This document shows positions 7,355 to 15,392 of a stretch of DNA of 64,000 nt, one piece after another. Source of the stretch: Amycolatopsis mediterranei (GTDB lineage Bacteria > Actinomycetota > Actinomycetes > Mycobacteriales > Pseudonocardiaceae); NCBI RefSeq assembly GCF_026017845.1, contig NZ_CP100416.1, forward strand, positions 4,559,615 to 4,623,614, written 5' to 3'. Position 1 is the stretch's first letter; every line of letters begins with the position of its first letter. Both the position numbers and the translations under genes were made by a program. The notes under the pieces were generated by a model, which had not been told where the DNA came from, searched no databases, and worked only from the letters and a program-made list of their open reading frames with translations.

Positions 7355-9559
7355 TTGTCAAACCAGGGGTACGACGAGGAATTGCGGGAAGAACGGGCCT
7401 ACGTCGCCGCGCTGTACGAGCGGCTCGACCGCGAGCGCGCGGCGGCGCAGGCCCGCTACCACGGTGCACTCGGGCAAACCGACGTGACGCCGGGGGAACG
7501 GGAGACCGACGTCCGCTGCCGGTCGCGGGAGGCGGCCCGGCTGGACGTCGCCGACAACGGGCTGTGCTTCGGCCGGTTGGACGCCCGTTCGGGCGAAACC
7601 AGCTACATCGGCCGCATCGGGTTGTTCGACGCGGAAAACGACTACGAACCGTTCTTGCTGGATTGGCGGGCGCCGGCCGCGCGGCCGTTCTACGTGGCCA
7701 CGGCGGCGCGGCCGGAAAACCTGCGCCGCCGCCGTCAGTTCCACACGATGGGCCGTCGGGTCCTCGATTTCACCGACGAAGTCCTGGGTCTTCCTTCCGA
7801 CGACGAGCGCGGGGACGCGGCCCTGCTCGCGGCCGTCAACGCGCCCCGCGGTGAGGGCATGCGGGACATCGTCGCGACGATCCAGGCCGAGCAGGACGAG
7901 ATCATCCGCCTCGGCCACGCGGGGGTGCTGGTGGTCGAAGGCGGCCCCGGCACCGGCAAGACGGCCGTCGCCCTGCACCGGGTGGCGTACCTGCTCTACA
8001 CCCGGCGGGAGCGGATGTCGCGCAGCGGCGTGCTCGTGGTCGGGCCGAGCCCACTGTTCCTCGACCACATCGGCCGGGTGCTGCCGTCGCTCGGCGAGAC
8101 GGACGTGGTCTTCCTGACCACCGGCGACCTCGTGCCCGGGCTGCGCGTCACGGCCGAGGACCGGCCGGAGGTGGCGCGGCTCAAGGGATCGCTCGAGATC
8201 CTCGACGTGCTGGCCGCCGCGGTCGCCGACCGCCAGCAGCTGCCCGGTGAACCGGTGCCGATCGACCTCGGCGACGTCACCGTGGAACTCGACGCCGGCC
8301 TCGCGGCCGAGGCCCGGCTCGCAGCGCGCGAGTCCGGGCTGCCGCACAACGAAGCCCGCGCGGTCTTCCGCGAGCGCGCGGTCGCGCTCGTCGCCGAGCG
8401 GGTCGTGGCGAAGATCGGCGAAGGCTGGCTGACGCGGGCGGACCGCGGTTTGTGGGCGGACCTGCGTGCCGACGTCCTCGACGAGCTCGCAGAGCACGAA
8501 GCGCTCGCCGCCGCGCTCGACGAGCTGTGGCCGTACCTGACGCCGGAGACGTTGCTGGCGCCGCTGTACGAGTCCCCGCGTCGCATCGAGGCCGCCGGGG
8601 CCGATCCGGCGTTGTTCCGCGCGGACGGCACGGCCTGGACCGTGTCGGACGTGCCCCTGCTCGACGAGCTGGTCGATCTGCTCGGCCGGGACGACACCGA
8701 GGAACGCGCCGCCGCGCGCCGGCGGGCGGAGGCGGAGGCCGAGTACGCCTCCGGCGTCATGGAGCTGATGAAACTGGACCGCGAGGAGCTGGACGAGGAC
8801 GTCCAGCTGGTCGCCGAGGACCTGCTCGACGCCGGCGAGCTGGCCGGGCGGTTCACCGAGCGCGACCCGCGCGACCTGGCCGAGCGGGCGGCCGCGGACC
8901 GCGACTGGACGTACGGGCACGTCGTCGTCGACGAGGCGCAGGAACTGTCCGAAATGGACTGGCGGGTGCTGATGCGGCGGTGCCCCAGCCGCTCGTTCAC
9001 GATCGTCGGCGACCTCGCCCAGCGCCGCTCGGCGGCCGGGGCGACGGCGTGGGGCCCGGTGCTCACGCCGTACGTCGGCGACCGCTGGCTGTACCGCGAG
9101 CTGACCGTGAACTACCGGACCCCGGCGGAGATCATGACCGTCGCGGCCGCGCTGCTGGCGCGGTTCGCGCCGGACGTGCGGCCGCCGGAATCGGTGCGCG
9201 CGTGCGGGGTCCGGCCGTGGTCCAGGCGAGTGGCGGCCGACGAGCTGGCCGAGGCCATCGACGATTTCGTCCGCGACGAGGCCGGCCGCGAAGGCACCAG
9301 CGTCGTGATCGGGCCGCCGGGGGTGCCGGGAACGATCCCGGCCGGGGCCACCAAAGGACTGGAGTTCGACGCCGTCCTCGTCGTCGAGCCGGAGCGGATC
9401 CTGGCCGCGGGCCCGCGCGGCGCGGCGGAGCTCTACGTCGCGCTGACGCGCGCCACGCAGCGCCTCGGGGTGCTGCACCGGGATCCGCTCCCGGCGGCGC
9501 TGACCGGCCTCGCCGAGGCCGGGGTGCCCGCGAGGTCCGGGCACCGGCGATTCCTGTAG
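7355..9559 (+). CDS. helD: HelD/HelR-type RNA polymerase-associated ATPase
   Basis: The 734-aa length and domain order match actinobacterial HelD, an SF1-helicase-like motor that pulls stalled RNA polymerase off DNA; the HelR subgroup also displaces rifamycins. An N-terminal coiled-coil arm (residues 1-50) that probes the polymerase is followed by Walker A GGPGTGKT (196-203), motif II DEAQE (526-530), an IVGDLAQRRS motif and motif V TKGLEFD near 665. TTG at 7355 is the start: GAGGGG lies just upstream and the arm begins there. The upstream 100 bases contain TTGACA at 7261 and an A-rich block, but no GGGGCTTGC-like rifamycin element that I can recognise, so assignment to HelR is not supported. 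Confidence 0.85.
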   Translation: MSNQGYDEELREERAYVAALYERLDRERAAAQARYHGALGQTDVTPGERETDVRCRSREAARLDVADNGLCFGRLDARSGETSYIGRIGLFDAENDYEPFLLDWRAPAARPFYVATAARPENLRRRRQFHTMGRRVLDFTDEVLGLPSDDERGDAALLAAVNAPRGEGMRDIVATIQAEQDEIIRLGHAGVLVVEGGPGTGKTAVALHRVAYLLYTRRERMSRSGVLVVGPSPLFLDHIGRVLPSLGETDVVFLTTGDLVPGLRVTAEDRPEVARLKGSLEILDVLAAAVADRQQLPGEPVPIDLGDVTVELDAGLAAEARLAARESGLPHNEARAVFRERAVALVAERVVAKIGEGWLTRADRGLWADLRADVLDELAEHEALAAALDELWPYLTPETLLAPLYESPRRIEAAGADPALFRADGTAWTVSDVPLLDELVDLLGRDDTEERAAARRRAEAEAEYASGVMELMKLDREELDEDVQLVAEDLLDAGELAGRFTERDPRDLAERAAADRDWTYGHVVVDEAQELSEMDWRVLMRRCPSRSFTIVGDLAQRRSAAGATAWGPVLTPYVGDRWLYRELTVNYRTPAEIMTVAAALLARFAPDVRPPESVRACGVRPWSRRVAADELAEAIDDFVRDEAGREGTSVVIGPPGVPGTIPAGATKGLEFDAVLVVEPERILAAGPRGAAELYVALTRATQRLGVLHRDPLPAALTGLAEAGVPARSGHRRFL

Positions 9560-9601
9560 TGAACGGGGGTGGCGGGCGGCGACGCCCGTCATCCCCGGTC
9601 G

Positions 9602-10078
9602 CTACGCCGTGAGCCGGCCCCAGGAGTAGTTCTGCTTGGCCAGCTTCAGGTACACGAACAGTTCGGTCCCGGACACGCCCGGGATCTTCCGGATGTCTTC
9701 GCCGAGCACGTCGAGCATGTGGTCGTCGTCCCGGCAGACCAGCTCGGCCAGCAGGTCGTAGCGCCCGGCGCACAGCACGACGTAGTGCACGTTCGTCAGC
9801 TCGGACAGCTTGCCGGCGACTTCGCGGGGATCGACGCCGTCGACGTTGATGCCGACCATGGCCTGGCGCGTCAGGTCCACGTTGGCGGGGTCGGTCACCG
9901 CGACGATCTGCATCAGGTCGTCGCGCAGCAGCCGCTGCACGCGCTGGCGGACCGCTCCCTCCGAAAGCCCGACCGCCTTGGCGAGCGCGGTGAACGAGGC
10001 CCGGCCGTCCTTCTGCAGCAGATCGATCAGTAATCTGTCCGTATTGTCCAGCGCGCGCGCACGTGTTTCGTCACCCAT
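9602..10078 (-). CDS. Lrp/AsnC-family transcriptional regulator
   Basis: A 158-aa regulator. Residues 10-60 form the winged helix (LDNTDRLLIDLLQKDGRAS, then LAKAVGLSEGAVRQRVQRL) and residues 75-150 the RAM ligand-sensing domain. Family members form octamers that sense amino acids. ATG 10078 has a GGGAGGGA ribosome-binding site. It lies downstream of lysA on the same strand with 214 bases between, so it may have its own promoter. A role in lysine or other amino-acid metabolism is an inference from position only. Confidence 0.85.
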   Translation of the reverse strand: MGDETRARALDNTDRLLIDLLQKDGRASFTALAKAVGLSEGAVRQRVQRLLRDDLMQIVAVTDPANVDLTRQAMVGINVDGVDPREVAGKLSELTNVHYVVLCAGRYDLLAELVCRDDDHMLDVLGEDIRKIPGVSGTELFVYLKLAKQNYSWGRLTA

Positions 10079-10292
10079 GCCGTCCCTCCCTGTGTTTCGG
10101 CATGTGATTTGTCAAGTGCGCAGCGTATCGAGACCAGCGGAGAAAGCGAGCCCTCCGGGGCAGCTTCGCGCGATTCGACGTACACGCCGCGCTCAGCCGA
10201 GGAATCGGTGGTCGAAGCGGAAATCGACGAGGCTTTCCGAGGCGGTTTCGGGCGCCCGCGCACCGCACGTACCCCCTACGCCGGCTACGTCG

Positions 10293-11636
10293 TCAGCCCA
10301 AGTCGCGTCGGCCGAGATCTTCCTCGGTTTCGCGGCGCACCAGCAGCGTCGCGACGCCGCCCCGCACGCCGATCAGCGGTGGCCGGCCGACCTGGTTGTA
10401 GTTCGACGCCAGCGAGTGGTGGTACGCGCCGGTGCACGGCACGGCCAGGAGGTCGCCGGCGTGCAGGTCGGCGGGCAGGCTGATGCCGTCGGCGAGGACG
10501 TCACCGGCTTCGCAGTGCCTGCCGACCACGGTCATCGGGAGGCGCTTCGCCGTCGAACGCCGTCCCACCAGGCGTGTCGTGTACCGAGCGCCGTAGAGCG
10601 ATGGCCGGGCGTTGTCGCTCATGCCGCCGTCGACCGCGACGAACGTGCGGCTGCCGCGCTTGACCGCGCACACGCGGTAGACCGTGATCCCGGCGGGCCC
10701 GACGATCGCGCGGCCGGGCTCGATCGTCAGGCGCGGCAGGGGAAAGCGGTGTGCCGCGCACTCGTAGGCGAGCGCCACGCGCAGGCGCCGCGAGTAGCCG
10801 CCGAGGTCGAACGCGGGCTCGCCGCCGACGTAGGGCACCGCGTGTCCGCCGCCGAGATCGAGTTCCCGCAACGTGACGCCGTGGGTGTCGCGGATCCGGA
10901 CGAGCACCTCGGCCATCCGCCGCGCGGCGGCCTCGTACCGGTCGACGCGGGACACCTGTGAGCCGATGTGGCAGTGCAGGCCCCGAAGGCGCAACCCGGG
11001 TTGCCTCTTCACCGCTTCGACGGCGGCGTCGACGTTGTCGGGAACGCCGTCGAGGAGCGAGAAGCCGAACTTCTGGCCTTCGGTGCCGGTGCTGATGGCG
11101 GCGTGCGCCCCGGCCGCGACGCCCGGCGTCACCCGGATCATCACCTGCTGAGCGCCGTGGGCGAGCGCGCCGAGCTGTTCGATCTCGTCGAGCGAGTCGA
11201 CGACGATCCGCCGGACGCCGTAGCCGAGCGCGGCCTTCAGGTCCTCAGGCGTCTTCGCGTTGCCGTGCAGCAGCATGCGCTCCGCGGGGAAGCCGACCGA
11301 GCGCGCGACGGCGATCTCGCCGGCGGAGCAGGTGTCGAGCGACAACCCCTCTTCGGCGACCCAACGCAGTACGGCCCGCGTACAGAGCGCCTTGCTCGCG
11401 TACGCGACTTCGACGTCCGGCAGCGCTTCGCGGTACTCGCGTGCGGTGTCGCGGACCTGCTGTTCGTCGATGAGGTAGGAGGGCGTCCCGAAGCGGGCGG
11501 CGAGGTGGCTGACGGGCGCGCCGGCGAAGAGCAGTTCGCCGTCTTCGCCGATTCGGGTGCTTCGCGGCCAGACTCCTGGCTCGAGGTGATCGGCGGCTTC
11601 GCAGCCGAGGCTGGGAAGAAGCTCGCTGAGCGTCAC
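10293..11636 (-). CDS. lysA: Diaminopimelate decarboxylase (PLP fold III)
   Basis: A 447-aa enzyme expected to convert meso-diaminopimelate to lysine. Signature blocks are the PLP lysine in YASKALCTRAVL (Lys82), LHCHIGSQ, DLGGGHAVPY, EPGRAIVGPAG (phosphate loop), HCEAGD with the catalytic Cys contributed across the dimer (CESGD in most LysA), and GAYHHSLASNYN. The GTG start follows GGAGGC. Actinomycetes often carry two LysA copies, one beside argS/hom. This solitary copy without those neighbours could be the second, or could act on a related D-amino-acid substrate; ornithine/arginine decarboxylases lack the CEAGD block in this form. Confidence 0.78.
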   Translation of the reverse strand: MTLSELLPSLGCEAADHLEPGVWPRSTRIGEDGELLFAGAPVSHLAARFGTPSYLIDEQQVRDTAREYREALPDVEVAYASKALCTRAVLRWVAEEGLSLDTCSAGEIAVARSVGFPAERMLLHGNAKTPEDLKAALGYGVRRIVVDSLDEIEQLGALAHGAQQVMIRVTPGVAAGAHAAISTGTEGQKFGFSLLDGVPDNVDAAVEAVKRQPGLRLRGLHCHIGSQVSRVDRYEAAARRMAEVLVRIRDTHGVTLRELDLGGGHAVPYVGGEPAFDLGGYSRRLRVALAYECAAHRFPLPRLTIEPGRAIVGPAGITVYRVCAVKRGSRTFVAVDGGMSDNARPSLYGARYTTRLVGRRSTAKRLPMTVVGRHCEAGDVLADGISLPADLHAGDLLAVPCTGAYHHSLASNYNQVGRPPLIGVRGGVATLLVRRETEEDLGRRDLG

Positions 11637-11808
11637 GGGTGCCTCCGGGCATCACGGCGGATCGGATGTCGCCAGGACACTCCCGTGGGGGCCTCCGGAG
11701 ATCACCTGTGAATGCCGTCCTGACGGCTTCCGGGCGCTCGCTGACGGCTTGTTAACGCGCGAGTAACCTCGGCCACAGCCCGGCTGACCTGCGCAGAACG
11801 CCTGTCAT

Positions 11809-11975
11809 GCGGCCCGGCACGCGCGGGCCGACCGGGGTGCGTTCGGCACGCGGGGGCTGGCCGGGGTGCGTTCGGCCCGCCTGCCGTGCGGCCCGGCGTG
11901 CACGGGCCGACTGGGGTGCGTTCGGCTCGCCTGCGGTGGGCCAGGCCAGCGGGGTGGCCAGGTGCGTTCTGCTTG
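11809..11975. repeat. Degenerate GC-rich tandem repeats in a 400-bp gene-free stretch
   Basis: Between lysA and the RGCVC gene (11637-12038) I see no gene. Within it, the core GGGTGCGTTCGGC occurs exactly at 11835, 11864 and 11914 and degenerately near 11961. A longer block beginning TGCGGCCCGGC is repeated at 11809 and 11887, 78 bases apart. Unit spacing is irregular (29, 50, 47 bases) and copies have diverged, unlike CRISPR or REP elements. Function unknown; slippage-born intergenic DNA is the simplest reading. The part nearest lysA (11637-11760) should hold its promoter, but I cannot pick -35/-10 boxes with confidence. Confidence 0.55.
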
Positions 11976-12038
11976 CCTGCCGCGCCGAGGACGGGGCCGG
12001 GCCGGGCGGCGCGCGTCGTGCGCGCCGGCCGGGTCCGG

Positions 12039-12221
12039 TCAGTTCGCTTGGTGGTCCGCCGTCGAGCCGCACACGCAGCCGCGGTCGGCTCCCCGGCCGG
12101 CCGCCGTCGCGGCGCAGTAGCGGCGGGCGATCGCATCGTGCGTGCCGAGCGGGTGCGGGCAGCTCGGGCACTGCGTGCCGTTGCGGGGGACCTCCGGCGC
12201 GTCGGGCGCGGGGGCCGTCAC
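12039..12221 (-). CDS. RGCVC-family small zinc-ribbon-like protein
   Basis: A 60-aa protein with five cysteines and two histidines: CPSCPHPLGTHD, then RYCAATA, then RGCVCG. The spacing of CxxC, HxxxC-like and CxC elements suggests a small zinc-binding fold. It matches the short actinobacterial proteins named after the RGCVC motif, which have no known function. Its GTG start overlaps the TGA of the desaturase (GTGA at 12218-12221), so the two are translationally coupled and probably work together. Confidence 0.75.
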   Translation of the reverse strand: MTAPAPDAPEVPRNGTQCPSCPHPLGTHDAIARRYCAATAAGRGADRGCVCGSTADHQAN

Positions 12222-13249
12222 GGTGTCACCTCAGCGGTCCGCAGGGGCTCGCTCACCGAGTGGAGGTGCTGCAGCACGTACCCGTACGAGCGGGCCCAGC
12301 CGCACTGGGCGTAGGAGATCTCGTGCCGGGCGCAGAAGTCCCGGACGATCACCTGCGCGTGCTTGAGGTTCGGCCGGGCCATGCTCGGGAACAGGTGGTG
12401 CTCGATCTGGTAGTTCAGCCCGCCCAGCGCGAAGTCGGTCACCGGGCCGCCGCGGATGTTGCGTGAGGTCAGCACCTGCTTGCGCAGGAAGTCGAGCTTG
12501 TGCCCGGCCGCCAGCATTTCCATGCCCTTGTGGTTGGGGGCGAACGAGCAGCCCATGTACAGCCCCCACAGGAACTGGTGCACCAGCACGAAAATGATCC
12601 CGGTCAGCGGCGACAGCACGATGAACACCGCGGCGAGGTAGGCCACGAGGTGGGCGATCAGCAACGCGGATTCCAGCTTGTGCTTGCGGACGTCTCCGCG
12701 CCACACCGCCTTCACGCTCGAGACGTGCAGGTTCAGGCCTTCGAGCAGGAGCAGCGGGAAGAAGAGGAATGCCTGGTACTTCGCCACCCAGCGCAGGAAA
12801 CCGCGCTTCTGCGCGCTCTGCGCCTTGCTGAACGCGAGCGCGGCGATGTCGACGTCCGGGTCCTCGTCCTCGTGGTTGGGATTGGCGTGGTGGCGCGCGT
12901 GCGTGCCGATCCACCAGCCGTAGCTCAACCCGGTGAGTCCACCGTGGACCAAGCCGGTGGCGTCGTTCGCCTTGCGGCTCCGGAAGATCTGCTTGTGCCC
13001 GGCGTCGTGACCGATGAACGCCAGCTGCGCGAAGACCATCGCGAAGAACGCGGCGAGGAACAGCTGCCACCACGAGTCACCGAGGTAGGCGAAGGCGACC
13101 CAGCCACCGCCGAACGCGGCGAGGTTGAGCCCGATCCGCACGGCGTAGTAGCGGCGGCGGCGCTGCAGCAGCCCCGCGTCCTTGATGAGCCGGGACAGCT
13201 CGGCGAAGTCGCTGCCGTGCGCGGTTTCCGGATTTTGAAGCGAAGTCAT
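12218..13249 (-). CDS. Membrane fatty-acid desaturase
   Basis: A 343-aa integral membrane di-iron desaturase. All three histidine boxes are present: HDAGH (81-85), HARHHANPN (117-125) and QIEHH (281-285). The Gln-type third box is typical of front-end or acyl-CoA desaturases, but there is no cytochrome b5 domain, so electrons must come from a separate reductase or ferredoxin. Hydrophobic pairs lie around residues 40-80 and 195-235. ATG 13249 was chosen because it opens the family's usual N terminus; the upstream in-frame extension is arginine/proline-rich and unlikely. It is followed by the coupled RGCVC gene. A role in membrane fluidity or in making unsaturated lipids is inferred. Confidence 0.87.
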   Translation of the reverse strand: MTSLQNPETAHGSDFAELSRLIKDAGLLQRRRRYYAVRIGLNLAAFGGGWVAFAYLGDSWWQLFLAAFFAMVFAQLAFIGHDAGHKQIFRSRKANDATGLVHGGLTGLSYGWWIGTHARHHANPNHEDEDPDVDIAALAFSKAQSAQKRGFLRWVAKYQAFLFFPLLLLEGLNLHVSSVKAVWRGDVRKHKLESALLIAHLVAYLAAVFIVLSPLTGIIFVLVHQFLWGLYMGCSFAPNHKGMEMLAAGHKLDFLRKQVLTSRNIRGGPVTDFALGGLNYQIEHHLFPSMARPNLKHAQVIVRDFCARHEISYAQCGWARSYGYVLQHLHSVSEPLRTAEVTP

Positions 13250-13723
13250 GTCCACCGTTCTGGTCAGCTGAATTGCTTGTCCAACAACGGCTTCCGGCGA
13301 TCGTGAGCCGGTCCGATCCGGGATAAGGGCGCTGGCGCCTGGCCGCGGGTTCGCTCCGCGGCATGCCCTCAGCGTCCCACCCGGCGCCCCCGATGGCAAT
13401 TCCCCGCTGGCCGCCGAGAAGGTGTACAGTCAGCCACATCGGGATGACGGTGACCTACCGCACACCCGAGGCCTTCCGGCCGGTTCATCCGACCGGGGAC
13501 AGGAGTTGAAGCCGGGTTCGTGAACCCGTTCGTCTCGCAGCCGTGCCGGCCGTTCGACCGGCGAGCAGCCGCCCGCAGTCGCACAGAGTGACGCCCGGGG
13601 CGCCCGATCAGGTTGCCACAGCGAGGTTCGCGTCCAAGGGAGAGACCCCTGTCAGCGGGCGGCTCGTCGACGAGCCGGGGTTCGGCACTGCCGCCGCCCC
13701 CCGTCCCGCCGACGAGCCGCCAT
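13250..13723. other. 474-bp gene-free stretch with two palindromes
   Basis: No coding region with convincing codon bias is visible on either strand. It must contain the desaturase promoter at its left end. Two palindromes stand out: CGGGTTC-GT-GAACCCG (13513-13528) and the perfect 18-mer CGGCTCGTCGACGAGCCG (13660-13677), part of which recurs as GACGAGCCGCC near 13712. The second palindrome could act as a terminator for the leftward DapA-like gene only if read on the other side of it, which it is not. I therefore leave the function of both open. Confidence 0.5.
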
Positions 13724-14629
13724 TCACAAAAGTCCCCACGAGGAAAGCAGTCCGGCGAGCTGCTCCCGTTCGGTGCCGGTCAGCAGCCGGCTCGGTGGCC
13801 GGACGTCCGGACGGCACAGTCCCAGCCGGCCCAGCGCGTCCTTGACCACGCTGACGTTGTTGGCGTTGCCGTTGGCGGCGCGGAGTTCCTCGAACGGCCG
13901 GATCCGCTCCCAGACGGTCATCGCCGCCGGATAGTCCCCTGTGGACAGTGCGTGGAACATCTCCAGCGAGATCGCCGGGTCGACGTTGACCAGCCCGGAC
14001 GTGAAGCCGGTGGCGCCGACGGCGAAGTAGCCGGGTGCCGAGAGCTCCGCCAGCCCCGCGATCCACACGAACCGGTCGAAGCCCGCGTCCCGGGCGACCG
14101 AGCCGAACCGCACCGGGTCCGGGACCGCGTACTTCACCCCGATGACGTTCGGCGCCGCCTCCCCGAGCGCGCGCAGCTGCGCACCGGCGATCGCGGGGTT
14201 GCGGACGTAGAGCACGACGCCGAGTTCCGGCACCGCCGCGGCGATCGCCGCGTGGTAGTCGACCCAGCCGTCGCCGGAGATGTACGGGTGCACCGGCTGA
14301 TGGATCATGATCATGTCCGCGCCGGCGTCCCGCGCGTGGACCGCGGCCCGCGTCGCCGACGCGACATCGTGGCCGATCCCGGCGAGCACGCTCGCCCGGC
14401 CCGCCGCGGCTTCGACGGTGACCTCGAGGCATTGCCGCGCTTCGCCCGCGTCGAGGGCGTAGAACTCGCCGGTGTTGCCGTTCGGCGTCACGACCTCGAT
14501 GCCGCCGGTGATCAGCCGGTCCACGAGTTTCGCGTACGTCTGGCCGTCGACGGCGCCCTCGGCGTCGAACGGCGTGACCGGGATGGCCACCACCCCGGAA
14601 AGTCGCCGCCTCTGCTCCTCGAACGTCAT
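13724..14629 (-). CDS. Dihydrodipicolinate synthase-family lyase/aldolase
   Basis: A 301-aa TIM-barrel enzyme. The Schiff-base lysine is Lys166 in VIGVKYAVPD, and the partner tyrosine is Tyr141 in VVLYVRNPA. The loop NGNTGEFY (50-57) takes the place of the GTTGE loop of true DapA, so the keto-acid substrate is probably not the one used for lysine synthesis. Relatives include sugar-acid dehydratases and N-acetylneuraminate or keto-deoxy aldolases. ATG 14629 overlaps the TGA of the GntR gene (ATGA), so regulator and enzyme are co-translated. It is divergent from an ABC importer, which suggests that the importer brings in the substrate or a precursor. Confidence 0.82.
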   Translation of the reverse strand: MTFEEQRRRLSGVVAIPVTPFDAEGAVDGQTYAKLVDRLITGGIEVVTPNGNTGEFYALDAGEARQCLEVTVEAAAGRASVLAGIGHDVASATRAAVHARDAGADMIMIHQPVHPYISGDGWVDYHAAIAAAVPELGVVLYVRNPAIAGAQLRALGEAAPNVIGVKYAVPDPVRFGSVARDAGFDRFVWIAGLAELSAPGYFAVGATGFTSGLVNVDPAISLEMFHALSTGDYPAAMTVWERIRPFEELRAANGNANNVSVVKDALGRLGLCRPDVRPPSRLLTGTEREQLAGLLSSWGLL

Positions 14630-15336
14630 CGGGCCCCCTTCGGATCGCCGGTCTCGGTGGTGCTTTCGCCGGGCAGCCCGAAGGCGACCCGGTCGATGAA
14701 ATCGGTGATGTGCTGGCGCAGCAGGTGTTCGGTCTGCCGGGCGTTGCCGCTCTCGGCGGCGTTCAGGATCGCCCGGTGTTCGGCTGCTTCGCCCTGCCAG
14801 GTGGGGCTGATGCCCCAGCCGGTGACGGTGATCAGCGCGGCCTGGTCGCGCAGCCCGTCGAGGACCTCGACCAGCAGCGGGTTCCCGCACCCGGCGTAGA
14901 GCGCGCGGTGGAACAGCCGGTTCGTCAGGCTGGCCTTCGCGCGGTCGCCGGCGGCCGCGCCGGTCTCGACGCCGGCCAGCACCTGCCGCGCTTCGCCGAA
15001 GTCCGCACCCCGCTCGACCGCCCGCCGGACGGCTTCGGGCTCGAGCAGCGCGCGCAGGTCGTAGACCGCGGACGCGCTCTCGGCGTCCATGACGCGGACC
15101 GCGGCCCCCTTGTACGTGCTCATCGTGACCAAACCGGAACCGGCCAGGATCCGCAGGGCCTCGCGCACCGGCGTCTTCGACACCCCGAGCAGGGCGCCGA
15201 CCTCGGCTTCGACGAGCGTTTCGCCCGGCCCGAACTCCCCGCTCAAGATCGCTTCCTTGATCGCGTCGCGGACGAAATCCGTCCGCGAGACGGGCGGCGG
15301 CGGCCTCCGGGCCGAAGAAGTGCTCGCCACTGGCAT
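14626..15336 (-). CDS. GntR/FadR-type regulator (FCD domain)
   Basis: A 236-aa regulator with an N-terminal winged helix (AIKEAILSGEFGPGETLVE, LLGVSKTPVREALRIL) and an all-helical FCD ligand domain containing the metal-binding Asp/His pattern (DLRALLEPEAV, NRLFHRALY, EHRAIL). FCD members sense small organic acids. ATG 15336 is preferred because the frame upstream runs into the divergent promoter. It probably represses itself, the DapA-like gene and the divergent ABC transporter through sites in the 56-bp intergenic region. Confidence 0.85.
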   Translation of the reverse strand: MPVASTSSARRPPPPVSRTDFVRDAIKEAILSGEFGPGETLVEAEVGALLGVSKTPVREALRILAGSGLVTMSTYKGAAVRVMDAESASAVYDLRALLEPEAVRRAVERGADFGEARQVLAGVETGAAAGDRAKASLTNRLFHRALYAGCGNPLLVEVLDGLRDQAALITVTGWGISPTWQGEAAEHRAILNAAESGNARQTEHLLRQHITDFIDRVAFGLPGESTTETGDPKGAR

Positions 15337-15392
15337 GTCCGATCTGATATACGATGCGACATACAATATTATCATGGACCTAGGGAGCAGCC
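15337..15392. promoter_or_regulatory. Divergent AT-rich promoter with paired ATAC half sites
   Basis: This short spacer between the GntR gene and the solute-binding-protein gene is strikingly AT-rich for this genome. It holds TATACGA and CATACAA, two YATACRA half sites with 5 bases between, followed by an AATATTAT block that can serve as a -10 region. FCD-type GntR regulators commonly bind T-GTA/TAC-A half sites, so this is the expected operator of the neighbouring regulator. Confidence 0.6.
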
